Part shown: one piece after another, positions 34,372-44,590 of the stretch
Layout of the letters: the number at the start of each line of letters is the position of its first letter
How positions within the stretch are numbered: the first letter of the stretch is position 1
Origin: Sorghum bicolor
Taxonomy: Eukaryota > Streptophyta > Magnoliopsida > Poales > Poaceae
Direction of reading: 5' to 3'
Assembly: GCF_000003195.3 (NCBI RefSeq)
Contig: NC_012870.2
Coordinates: 48,061,153-48,125,152, forward strand
DNA: 64,000 bases
Translations under genes and position numbers: made by a program
Notes under the pieces: generated by a model
Database searches by the model: none
What the model was told of the DNA's origin: nothing
What the model saw: the letters and a program-made list of their open reading frames with translations, nothing else

Positions 34372-35648
34372 TGTTGGGTATTTTAAACGCAAACAGAAAA
34401 ATCCGCAAGCGCACGGATACCGATGTAGCCTTCACCCGGGAGTATTCCAGAGTATCGATTTTCCACAGAGAACGTGAGTGTACTAATTAAGATCCAAGAT
34501 CGCCCAAGGATAACTATAATTATTTTTGGTGGGAAGAGAGGAAGTTTCCTGAGAGTTCTCTAGTTGATCTAAGAATCAAGAATTACTTCAAGATTATCTA
34601 TATCGGGACATCAGAGCACTAACCACAGAAAGTGATGAGAAGGGGGCTAGGAAGGTCTGACTACGGTCCTACAAACACCGATCCGAACATGGTGGAATAC
34701 GTCGACTGTTAGGGCTGTCACTACCCTAAGGCTACCACAACAATCCGTAGGATTGGGTGCAATTTCAGGTAATCGCAAGACTAAACACCACGTCTAATCT
34801 ATTAATTACTACTCTAGCGTTATAAAGACTAGAGCACTTGATGCAAGCGGGAATCCAATAAATAACTTGAATGTAAATAAAAGTAATTAGAGAACTCAGG
34901 AATTATGTTTTGAAGAACCTGGAGAACGATGAAGAACGAACCAGATGCTGCAAAAGTATAATGTTGAGGAAGATCCGACAGATCCGGCTCCTCCTCCGCT
35001 CTCCTCTTCTCTCTCCCTATTTTCTAGATTACAACTAGAACTAACTAGAACTAGAACTAGAGGAACTAGAACTAGAACTAGATGAACTAGAACTAGATCT
35101 AGATGAACTAGAGGTAGAACTAGAAGAACTAGAGGGATCCTCTCTACTTGGATGAAGAATTGAAACCCTAACTTTGATTCTGTAGAAGAGGTATGCTCTC
35201 TAGGGGCCAGGGGGCTTGCTTATATAGTCTTTTCAGATGAATCTGGGCCGTCGGATCAAACCGACATTAATCGCATGGTTTTCCTTGGTCCCTTAGGTCG
35301 GTGGAGCACAATCCGCGAAGTTGAAGCTGATTGGTTACTGTAGCTGGGCGGGCACCCAAGGGACTTGGGCGGGCGCCCTGCCCCCGGGCCCGATCGGCCT
35401 CCCGTTCGTTCCCGTGGCTTCTGGAGTCTTCTAGATGGTAGAAAATTGTGCGGAACGTTAATATCTCTATGTAAACCCGACATGTGGGCCTTTCTTTCAT
35501 ATTTCCTGATAACCCCCTGCACAAATTGACAAACACCAAAACTCGTGGAATTCTATCAGATAAAACCCTAAGTCTAGGTGTTGGCTGCATATAAGTCTTT
35601 TTCCATGATTTGTTGACGGTTAAATGTGAGCATTAAGGACCGTCAACA
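34372..35648 (-). repeat. 3' LTR of element F (family 3 LTR)
   Basis: 1277 bp from TGTTGACGGTCC (35648) to AATACCCAACA (34372). TATATAAG at 35226-35219. GC 12-mers at 35346-35357 and 35367-35378, 21 bp apart. A degenerate AACTAG microsatellite lies at about 35025-35140, just downstream of the promoter on the transcript. GTGCGCTTGC is at 34414-34405. Confidence 0.9.
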
Positions 35649-35688
35649 AGCTCCCCCAAGCTTAACCTTTGCTCGTCCCTGAGCAAAG
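35649..35688 (-). promoter_or_regulatory. Polypurine tract and upstream stem-loop of element F
   Basis: The minus strand reads an 8-bp stem (CTTTGCTC, loop AGGGAC, GAGCAAAG at 35688-35667), then GCTTGGGGGAGCT directly before the LTR. The same stem-loop precedes the tract in C and E. Confidence 0.75.
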
Positions 35689-37849
35689 ATGGACTCAAGA
35701 GTTTTTGCAGTGGTTTCATGCCATAAAGATACACATGCATTCAAACAAGATCTCATCTCTGGGTTAGGGTAAACTGTTAAGATTTAAACTTACTCATATT
35801 ACCTTTCACCATGGGACTTGTAACCATCACTTTTGTCTTGGGTAGTTAAAAGATAGAACGGTCTAGTCAAGCACCATGTCTCTTGTTCTTCGATTAACTA
35901 TAGCTCTGGAGTTTTTGTAGATTTTCAAATCAAACTCAGAGATTCCTTGTATGACTCTCTCTAGTCTCTCTTTTGTGGTATTTCTGGATCCTTACCAAGG
36001 CAGTAATGGTATATGCCTTCTCTCAAAGTATGTAGTATTTTTGGTATGAGGCATAGTGGCATTGCCTTCTCTCTCACCCTACTCTAATAAGGTTTTGATA
36101 TCTGGAGCTCATAGGTGGGAGACAGCTAATACATACTTACAAGACACTTATTGCATAGTCAAACCATGGATCTAGAATAACAAGTCAATAAGTCAAATCA
36201 AGATGTGCATGTGTGGCGAATGAATGCTATATGGTGATGATGGTGATAACAATGGTGAAAGTCTAATTCTACTTGTGCTCTTTTGAGGGGATACATACCT
36301 TTCTTGCTCTTTTGAAACTTTTTGAGGAGAATGAGATGCTCTATATTTTCTTTTTCTTTCCGCTCAGGTGGGTATCTTGTACCCCTAATTCTACTATCGA
36401 ACACTTGTACATTTTTACCTCTCGTCTCACTTTTTTTTTTCTTCGAGGTTCCGGGCACATGCCCCTTTTTATTTCCTCGTATACTTTTTTTTCTTTTCTT
36501 TCTTTTCTCTTTTTTTTAGAGCACTCATCTCATGAGATAATATAGCAAGTGGTAGTAACAAGATAACTTGAGCATTTATTTCACAAGGGAAAACAGAAAT
36601 GTTTTTGGCTATTCTCTCTCTGATTAGGAGTAGAATATTTTTGGGTGGTTGTGGAGATGGAAATGGATGGATATATGTGGATGCGTACTTCCGGAGTAGA
36701 AGCAGCATGTATGAGTGAACGTGCAAGTGAATCTTGATTTTAACCACATGACAAGCTCCTAAGGGTCTACACACCTTGACCACACTCAATGCTCATAAGC
36801 AGTAAAAAGTAGATGTGTGGCTCAAAGTCTAGCAAGCATGTATATATGGCTGTGGTAGGAATTTAAACTCTCATCATACAGGAACTCATCATGCAACATT
36901 TTAAAGATTTTCAAAGATAAAATTCTCCAGAATTCTAGCATCTCTAGGAACAGATAAACAGCAGCTCAACCTTCCCATATCGTATCCGTTAACGACATAG
37001 ACTTTAGATCAAGTACTCTTCCCACAAGTTCAGGTTTAGAGCAAATCTTAATTAATAACAGTCATGCCTAAACTTGAAAGAGATTTCAATTTTGAGAACT
37101 AGTCATGGCAGAGCAACTATTCATCATTTCCATGTGAGAGCTTATCATGAGGGTTCATAGCAAACTTTATTTATTTATTTATTTAGCAAACTAAGCAAAG
37201 ATATCTAAGCACAAAATTTTTATTTGAGTTTTTATGATTATGCATCTTTTTATTATTCGAGTAAAGTATAAACGTGAGTAGAACACTTAGCTGGATAAAT
37301 GGGGGTGCTCTCCCCCAAGCTGGATTTTGACGTAATTTCTTCTGATGTAGCTAGCAGGTGACGGAGGTGTATTTGAATGTTGGCAGCACCCTGACAGCGA
37401 TTAGGATGTCCTCCATCTGCTAGTCTTCTTTGATCCTTGAATTTTGTAAAGCTCAAATAGACAACAAAGCTTTGTGTAACTAGTTAAGTGTTAGCATAAA
37501 TATCTAGCCTTTATCATGTTGAGCTTCCTCTAAATATTACTCTCTTTAGTAGGATCATAAATTTATTTTTATATTTTCATTTTTATAGGACAGGAATATA
37601 TTTATTTTATTTTTATGCCACCACAGTGAATGTACTTATGGGTTTTATGCCATGAGCATACTCACATGGGGCTTACTTATTTTTAACATTTTTATTTTCT
37701 TTTTCAAGATGATATGAACCTGTTTAACTAAGCAACCTATTTTAAATAATTGAAAGGGAAAGGATAACTACCAAGTTTACCTCTTGGCAAGGCGTTCGGT
37801 GTGTTTAAGTCCTCCGAACGGGACTCTCCGTATTCTCAGTCGTCCTAGG
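35689..37849 (-). other. 3' region of element F (family 1 type)
   Basis: Homologous to 44591-46730 of element C read on the minus strand. It contains the GGGGG/CCCCC hairpin at 37300-37317. Short open frames here contain a stretch (RLADGGHPNRC, then SLGESTPIYP at 37253-37456) that is also present in C at about 44985-45110. Significance is unclear, and conservation may be only by descent. Confidence 0.65.
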
Positions 37850-38943
37850 ATTCGCTAGATGGCGTAGTCGGTGGTTCCAGCGGCGCCTCCTCTTTGTGTA
37901 TAACTATCTTCTCTCTACACACCTGACTCGGTGCTATGGTCTCCTCAGGACAGTTCTGTTCAAGCTGTATGTCTTCAGACCTTACAACGTCTCCTTCATA
38001 GTCTACCCATCCGTCCTTGATGATTTGCCTCCTCTGGTTGCGGTTGCGTCGTCTTCTTCTTGTCCTGACCTACTTAGAGTCTTCAACTATATGGCTAGGG
38101 TCAGTAAAATAGCAGTGTACCTTCTCAGAGGGGAAGTGCATGTGGACTTCTCCGGTTCCAATGTAGATGATTGCTTTAACGGTGTTGAGGAACGGTCTTC
38201 CAAGGATGACGGGTGGATCAAATTTGTCTTCTCCCATGTCAATAACCTTCAACCTTTCGGAATGTCTGATCTGCCATCTGGAGCTGAATGTATGTCGGTT
38301 TTAGGGGCATGGTTCCGAACAGGAGCTGATAGGTGACTGCAGCCATTATGTGGACGCCTTACGCGTTGATGGAGCAATGAATGCTTGGCATTCCTGGGTC
38401 ATCCTTCTTGGTCAAAAATGGTGACTTAAGTCGACGATCTTGACCTCCTTGAACTGCAGTGACCATCTTAGCTGACTCAGTCCACATTTGCTTGGTCCTG
38501 TTCCTCCTGTTGGTCCTCTTCCTGGGTTCATGTCTGGATTGCTCTGAGATTTGTGTAATCTTGTTCTCGAAGGAAAACGTCTCCTTCCTCCCCTTGATGT
38601 AAAAACTGATCTTGGCAGCACTAGCGTGGATGACCGCTCCTGAGGTGTTCAGGAATGGCTTCCCTAGGATGATGGGTGCCCTCTCATCGGTACCAGTCTC
38701 TATCACCATGAAGTCTGCTGGGGCGTACAAGGTACCAACTCGGACGCAGAGGTTCTTCAATATTCCATTTGGGAAACTTAGCGTACGATCTGCAAGCATG
38801 CCGATGGAGATCGGGATGACGGTGCGTCTTAGATCGCCTCTCTTGACCGGCAGAAGGTCAGTAATTACTTCCTCAACGGGGCTACGCCAGTAGTTACGTC
38901 CTCAAACATCTCAGGGCAGTGATTGCCTGAGTGTCCAGTATCT
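37850..38943 (-). pseudogene. gag-protease remnant of element F
   Basis: Minus-strand fragments of the family 1 gene: end of the CCHC knuckle (about 38940), then deletions to the first protease module. This keeps only its C-terminal half (RAPIILGKPFLNTSGAV); the CDFGS active-site segment is missing at about 38797. The second module has lost its DTG segment near 38360 and keeps PPVILGRPFLNTVKAI at about 38200. Both protease active sites are therefore absent. Confidence 0.8.
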
Positions 38944-40125
38944 CCAGTGTGTTTGTGCTCGCAGATCCAGGTTCTTCTCTTCATGGAGTCCTTCATATTT
39001 TGCTCGGAAGTGTACCTTACTTGAAGAGTGATGGTACAGTATCACCTTGTGGAAGCTTTCCTTTCTTAGCGGTTGTGCATCGTGTTTGTGGCACCCTCCA
39101 TGGATCATCTCCTGTGAGCTATGCTTTCCTTGTGTACATTGTTAAACTTCATGTGTCTCTCTCTTTGTCTCCAATGTGAGTTTATCTCAGGACTTCCCAG
39201 GTCGATATTAAAAGTTTTCCTTCAGGGGTTAGTCCAACAAAATATCCAATATCTACTATAGCATACTATTGGCTCAAAAATCAACCTAGACACCATGTCT
39301 AATTTGATTTAGGAGGGCATTTTAACCTAAGCATCATGCTTAATTTAAACTCCCTTGGAAGTAAGATCATCATTCCTAAACTAAGCACAATGCTGAATTA
39401 AGAGATAAATGAAACTACTCCAAACCTAGACATATACTAAAGCAAATAAAGGTAGCATGAGAGCATTTATAGAGATCTACTCAAGTGGAGATGAAGTAGT
39501 GTGATTAGTATTTAACAGATTGAGCAAGTCTCAAAGGTAGGGACAACCAACATAGCAACATGGCAAAGGATGTTTTTATGTAAAGTACTCCCCCAAGCTT
39601 GAAATTTGCAAAATTCAAGTTTGGATGAATTTAATTCAATGTTGTATGATGATTGGTTGGACATACCTTGTGCTTGTCATTCATCCGATCTTCTTGCTCC
39701 AATCCTGGAAATGTTAGTGACAAGAATACCCAAAGGGATATTTTTACAATTATCCTTATATGCTCAACACATAAGGTAATGTTGCAAATAATTAAAAGCT
39801 CAAGTTATGATCTGATCAGTGCTTGTTTTAGGACACTAAGCTTGTCCTTGCGAAACCATCGATTTATGTCAGTGAAGTGGTTTCCCCTCCAACGCTGACC
39901 TATATCAAGATCAACTCAATGAGATCTGCAATATTTAATATAGACATATGCATCGACAACCGCCCTTTTAAAGTTTTTATAAATAGAAAGGATGAGGGGG
40001 TTGGAGATCTCGAATGTGGTGATGTTGGAAAAACCAATGGATTGTGAAGATGTTGCATATGAGCATGGAGTAAATGAAGTGGCTATGAAATAAATTCCAT
40101 GCTCATTAATGCTTAGAGTGAAATC
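38944..40125 (-). repeat. G-like interior segment of element F
   Basis: Closely similar to 23380-24500 of element G, in the same orientation. It includes the VVDAYVY-KYCRS coding fragment at 39916-40128 and CAAGCTTGGGGGAGTA at about 39596. It joins family 1 sequence at about 38943, which marks the recombination point. Confidence 0.78.
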
Positions 40126-40130
40126 CATGT
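40126..40130. other. Target-site duplication of element C, left copy (CATGT)
   Basis: CATGT before TGTTGACGG, repeated at 48423-48427 directly after ACCCAACA. Confidence 0.93.
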
Positions 40131-40400
40131 TGTTGACGGTCCTTAAGTATCAAATTTAATTATCAAATAAATAAAGAAAAGGATCCAAATGAAATCAAGA
40201 TCTAGACTTAGGGTTTTATCTGACAGAATTCCGCGAGTTTTGGTGTTTGTCTATTTCTGCAGGGGGTTATCAGGAAATATGGAAGAAAGGCCCGCATGTC
40301 AGGATTACGTAAAGATATTAATGTACTGTGCAATTATCTTACATCTAAAAGACTCCAGAAGCCACGAGACCGAAGCGGAGGCAAAACGGGGCCAGAGGCA

Positions 40401-40433
40401 GGGCGCCCGCCCTATCCTACTGGGCGCCCGCCC
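40401..40433 (+). promoter_or_regulatory. Duplicated GC 12-mer upstream of the LTR promoter
   Basis: Two copies of GGGCGCCCGCCC start 21 bp apart, about 120-150 bp upstream of the TATA box. The same arrangement, always at 21 bp, is found in the other LTRs of this group (4137/4158, 12936/12957, 14244/14265, 35346/35367, 47041/47062, 49522/49543, 54798/54819). It may be a transcription-factor site pair; the factor is unknown. Confidence 0.65.
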
Positions 40434-40552
40434 TTCCCCTGAGTCCAATCAGGACTCTGCTTTGCGGGAGATCTCCACCGACCTAAAGGATGAATCTAAA
40501 CCATACAATCTATGTCGGTTTGATCCAAGGGCCCATATTCACTTGGAGGGAC

Positions 40553-40559
40553 TATAAAA
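40553..40559 (+). promoter_or_regulatory. TATA box of element C 5' LTR
   Basis: TATAAAA followed by CCAGACCCCCTGGCCCC. Conserved in every promoter-bearing LTR of the family (47193-47199 and 54950-54956 on this strand). Confidence 0.75.
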
Positions 40560-40791
40560 CCAGACCCCCTGGCCCCTGGAGGAGAGAGCCTCTCAACCCT
40601 AATTCATTGTTCCATCAAGGGAGAAGAAGCCTCTGATCAAGATTAGAGCCACCACATCAATTAGATATCTAGATTAGCATAGCTACATAGGATTAGAACT
40701 AGAAGGAGTCAATCTTCGATTGGTTTCCGGATCTGTCAGGAGGATTCTTGGTAATTCTCTAATTGTGCTTCTAATTACTTTCTAATTATCT

Positions 40792-41208
40792 TTGTTCTTC
40801 AATATTATGAATATGACTTTGTTCTACTTCAATATATTGCTTCTGACTTTGCTCTACTTGTTTATATTCAAGATTATATTGTTCTTAGTTTATCATAGTT
40901 ATGTACTTGGCTTAGTTAGATACGATCTATATACATGCTTCGGATCGTATAGCGTTTATCCATCGGATCCATGGGTAAATGATAGATATTGTGTAGGCGT
41001 GGTGCTTATACCGTATTTATCTGCGATTGTACCCAATATGCCAGATCGTGGGGTAGTTCGTGATAGTGACAGCTTCATTGATTCTTATATAGTCCCCCTC
41101 TCGTGTATTGGGCTGGCAGAGCAACATTATTACAGGGGAGTGATTGCTATGTTTCTCATATTCCTTGCTAATATCACTATGCATGGGCGTAGTCTTGTCT
41201 CACAATGA
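40792..41208 (+). other. Conserved 138-codon open frame within the family 1 LTR (coding doubtful)
   Basis: A frame beginning MFFNIMNMTLFYFNILL and rich in hydrophobic residues, with a possible N-terminal membrane segment (about residues 8-40). It stays open in several LTRs (3363-3779 minus, 47432-47848, 55181-55597). It lies downstream of the TATA box, so it would be in the transcript leader. However, differences between copies are mostly amino-acid-changing and the start contains a short internal repeat (ATGACTTTG...TCTACTT). It is more likely non-coding. Confidence 0.3.
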
Positions 41209-41792
41209 TTGCTAAGTATGCTTGCACTAACTATGATATGCTAGACTATATAGTTAAGAATAACTTAGGGAATATTCTTGTAGTTCGTTCTAATACCATG
41301 CTAATGACTTTCTAGAGTATCTAATTGAGGTGCTTATCATATTTATTATGTGGCTAGATCAGATTAGTTATCCTTGTCACTATTATTATTTCCTATATCT
41401 TTTATGTGACACTTATCCCTATATGATGAGTTAGATATAATGTTCTCAATTATACATGCAATGATAGATGCTCAATCTCATATTCTATTCTGTAATCATT
41501 AGTGATGATTTCTAATCCCTTCCCAGTGGTAAAAATATAAATAACGATACCTGGAATACTTCCCAGTTAAAATGCTACATCGGTATTAATCTGTGCGCTT
41601 GCAGATCCCATTCATTATTTATTTAGAAGAGCAATTGCATATTTCAATACCGCGTCTCTTATATCATGCTGTGGATGACAACTTGGCTTAAGTGGTGTAA
41701 GGGATAGGTTTGGCATTTTTGGCACCGTTACTAGATTTAGAGAACTTAGTCTACTTTTAGTAATGATGTTAAGAATACCCAACAAGCATTTT

Positions 41793-41810
41793 TGGCGCCG
41801 TTGCCGGGGA
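41793..41810 (+). other. tRNA-Asp primer binding site of element C
   Basis: TGGCGCCGTTGCCGGGGA, eight bases after the 5' LTR. Confidence 0.92.
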
Positions 41811-41944
41811 AGGTTGATTACCAATCAGGAATAGAATAAAAGATTTTGAGTTGTCATTCGCATCACTAATATGATTGAGCTTATCTATTCTCTCATACAG
41901 TTTTACCCCGATATTTTTCTATTTCATCTTATGCAGGGGAATGT

Positions 41945-44590
41945 ATGAATAGAAGACATCTTCCAGGGAATTTTGTTGACGATCCTGAAGCATTATTCAA
42001 GAAGACGAGAGCCAAGCTAAAGAAATCATCAACACTTCACGAAGAAGCTTCATCCAATCAAGAAGATCACCGGAACTTGTCTTTAGAGTTCGAAGCCATG
42101 GCGAACAAATCAATCCGCGAGTTCTCAGCTCCCACTACGGACAACATCCGCACTGGACCTGCTGCAGAGATCGATGGACACTTTGAGCTCAAGCCTGGAC
42201 TTATCAACATGGTGCAATCCAACCAGTTCTGTGGGAAGGCACACGAAGATGCTAGTGCTCATTTACAACACTTCCTGGAGATTTGCAACACATTCACCAT
42301 AGCAGGAGTTTCCAAAGACGCTATACTACTTCGCCTCTTCCCATTCTCACTGTTAGGAAGAGCGAAGCAGTGGTTCTACGCTACAAAGGAGAAGAATACT
42401 ACGTGGGCACTCTGCTCAACAAACTTCCTGGCTAAGTTCTTTCCCATGGGCAAGACCAATGCTCTCCGTGGGAAGATTACAAGTTTTCAGCAACAAAATG
42501 ATGAATCTGTTCCAGAAGCATGGGAGCGCTTTCAAGACTACATCCTAGAATGTCCCCATCATGGAATGGAGAGTTGGCTATTGATGCAGACGTTTTATCA
42601 TGGGCTCAGCAACAGTGCCCGAGAGACCATGGATGCTGCAGCTGGAGGAGCATTCTTATCACTTACTATACCACAAGCCACAGCTCTTGTGGATAAGATG
42701 GCGTCCAATCAAAGCTGGAATGAAGAGAGGACCCAGACACGCAAGAGAGGTGGAGGTATGCATCAGCTGAAGGAGGTAGACATGTTGTCTGCAAAGCTAG
42801 ACCTGCTCATGAAGAAGCTCGATGATAGAGCTGGAGACAAGAAAGAAGTTATGCACATCTACGACTCTCACATGACTTGTGAGGAGTGTGGAGACACTGG
42901 ACACTCAGGCAACCACTGCCCTGAGATACTTGAGGATGTGAACTACATCAACAACAACAACAACTACTACTACAACCGTCCTCAACAAAATCAAGGTTGG
43001 AATCAACAGAGGCCTAACTACTCAGGTAATTATCAAGGTAACAATTCTTACAACAATAATAATAATTTTCCACCTTTGAGAGAGTTAGTGTCTAATCAAG
43101 GCAAGCTAATGGATAATCTATCTAAGAAATTGGCATCTAATGATAAAATGCTAGAAAATATAAATAATAGAATGTATAATTTTTCTACTGCCATCAAGAA
43201 TCAAATTAGCTTTAATAAAATGATTGAATCTCAGTTAAATCAAATAGCTGCTGCTGTTCCTACTACTAACCCCGGTATACCATCACAACCGGAAGGATTA
43301 GAATCTGCAAATCTTGTAGACATGTTTGATGCAGGTAATTGGAGTAACCCCGTCACTGAATTCTCTACTGACCATCTGCCGGTCAAGAGAGGCGATCCAG
43401 GATGCCCCGTCATCCCGATCTCCATCGGCATGGTGGACGTCCCAGAAGCACTCTGCGACTTTGGCTCTGGCGTCAACATTATACCCAGGGTACTCTATGA
43501 AACATTCTTTACATATCCTTTATTAGAGACAACCATGTGTTTGCAGTTTGCAGATCAAACGATAACTTTTCCAAAAGGAATAGTGAGGAACCTTTGTGTC
43601 CGAGTTGGTACCTTGTATGCACCAGCAGACTTCGTAGTGGTAGAGACCGGAAATGATGAGAGAGCACCTATCATCCTAGGGAGGCCATTTTTGAACACAA
43701 CGGGAGCTATCATCTACGCTAGTGCTGCCAAGATCAGTTTCTACGTCAAAGGGAAGAAGGAGACATTTTTCTTCAAGAACAAGACTACACAAATTCCAAA
43801 TCAATCCAGACGTGAATCAAGGAAGAGGACCAACAGGAGGAACAGGAACAAGCAAGTGTGGACCGAGTCAGCTAAGATGGTCACTGTAGTCCATGGAGGC
43901 CAAGATCACCAACTGAAGTCACCGTTTTTGACCAAGAAGGACGACCCAGGAATGCCAAGCATTTACTGCTCCATAAATGGATACAACTTCTACAAGACGA
44001 TTTGCGACACCGGATCAGGCGTCAACATAATGGCCGCAGTCACCTATCGGCTCTTGTTCGGGACCATGCCACTAAGACCAACATACATTCAGCTCCAGAT
44101 GACAGATCAGACAATTCGAGAAGTTAAAGGAATAGTATCTGATGTCCCAGTCAAAATAGACGATCACTTTGTCTACACAGACTTTCAAGTTGTTGACATG
44201 GGAGAAGACGAGTATGATCCACCCATCATCCTTGGAAGGCCGTTCCTCAGCACCGTTAAAGCAATTATCTACATTAGAACCGGAGAAGTCCATATGCACT
44301 TCCCCTCAGAGAAGGTACGCCGTTATTTTACTGACCTTAACTATATCGTTGAAGAATCTAAGCAGGTCAGAAAGAGACGCAACCGCAACCAGAGGAGGCA
44401 GATCATCAAGGACGGATGGGCAGACTATGCAGGAGAAGTTGTAAGGTCAGAAGACGTAGAGTTTAAACAGAATTATCCAGAGGAGATTGAAGCACCGAGT
44501 CAGGTATGGAAAATGAAGATAACTATACAAGAAGAGGAGGCGCTGCCAGAAGTACCGACTACGCCACCCAACGAACCTCAGGACGATTAA
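41945..44590 (+). CDS. gag-pro: gag-protease polyprotein of element C with two tandem aspartic-protease modules (881 aa)
   Basis: The structural polyprotein of a retrotransposon; it should assemble cytoplasmic particles and cleave itself. Residues 1-90: basic N-terminus starting MNRRHLPGNF. About 94-258: retrotransposon gag core (FCGKAHEDAS, RAKQWFYATKEK, FQDYILECP). About 311-325: CCHC knuckle CEECGDTGHSGNHC. About 333-380: Asn/Tyr/Gln-rich linker. About 470-610: protease module 1, active site CDFGSGVN (about 503) and flap-side ILGRPFLNTTGAI. About 655-790: protease module 2, CDTGSGVN (about 687) and ILGRPFLSTVKAI. An acidic tail ends at 881. Start chosen because MNRRHLPG is shared by all copies. 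Module 1 has Phe where the usual motif has Thr/Ser, so module 2 looks the better catalyst. Retropepsins act as dimers; two linked modules could fold as one unit. Confidence 0.93.
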   Translation: MNRRHLPGNFVDDPEALFKKTRAKLKKSSTLHEEASSNQEDHRNLSLEFEAMANKSIREFSAPTTDNIRTGPAAEIDGHFELKPGLINMVQSNQFCGKAHEDASAHLQHFLEICNTFTIAGVSKDAILLRLFPFSLLGRAKQWFYATKEKNTTWALCSTNFLAKFFPMGKTNALRGKITSFQQQNDESVPEAWERFQDYILECPHHGMESWLLMQTFYHGLSNSARETMDAAAGGAFLSLTIPQATALVDKMASNQSWNEERTQTRKRGGGMHQLKEVDMLSAKLDLLMKKLDDRAGDKKEVMHIYDSHMTCEECGDTGHSGNHCPEILEDVNYINNNNNYYYNRPQQNQGWNQQRPNYSGNYQGNNSYNNNNNFPPLRELVSNQGKLMDNLSKKLASNDKMLENINNRMYNFSTAIKNQISFNKMIESQLNQIAAAVPTTNPGIPSQPEGLESANLVDMFDAGNWSNPVTEFSTDHLPVKRGDPGCPVIPISIGMVDVPEALCDFGSGVNIIPRVLYETFFTYPLLETTMCLQFADQTITFPKGIVRNLCVRVGTLYAPADFVVVETGNDERAPIILGRPFLNTTGAIIYASAAKISFYVKGKKETFFFKNKTTQIPNQSRRESRKRTNRRNRNKQVWTESAKMVTVVHGGQDHQLKSPFLTKKDDPGMPSIYCSINGYNFYKTICDTGSGVNIMAAVTYRLLFGTMPLRPTYIQLQMTDQTIREVKGIVSDVPVKIDDHFVYTDFQVVDMGEDEYDPPIILGRPFLSTVKAIIYIRTGEVHMHFPSEKVRRYFTDLNYIVEESKQVRKRRNRNQRRQIIKDGWADYAGEVVRSEDVEFKQNYPEEIEAPSQVWKMKITIQEEEALPEVPTTPPNEPQDD

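Larger units (their letters stand above)
40131..41784 (+). repeat. 5' LTR of element C
   Basis: 1654 bp, TGTTGACGGTCC to AATACCCAACA. GC 12-mers GGGCGCCCGCCC at 40401-40412 and 40422-40433. TATAAAA at 40553-40559. Conserved 138-codon open frame at 40792-41208. GTGCGCTTGC at 41593-41602. Confidence 0.95.

Noticed and set aside
41945..44590. Reverse transcriptase or integrase hidden in another frame of element C or in its 3' region
   Set aside because: I looked for YxDD, DEWKT, HHCC and DDE-type motifs like those seen in the CRM copies and found none between 41945 and 46770.
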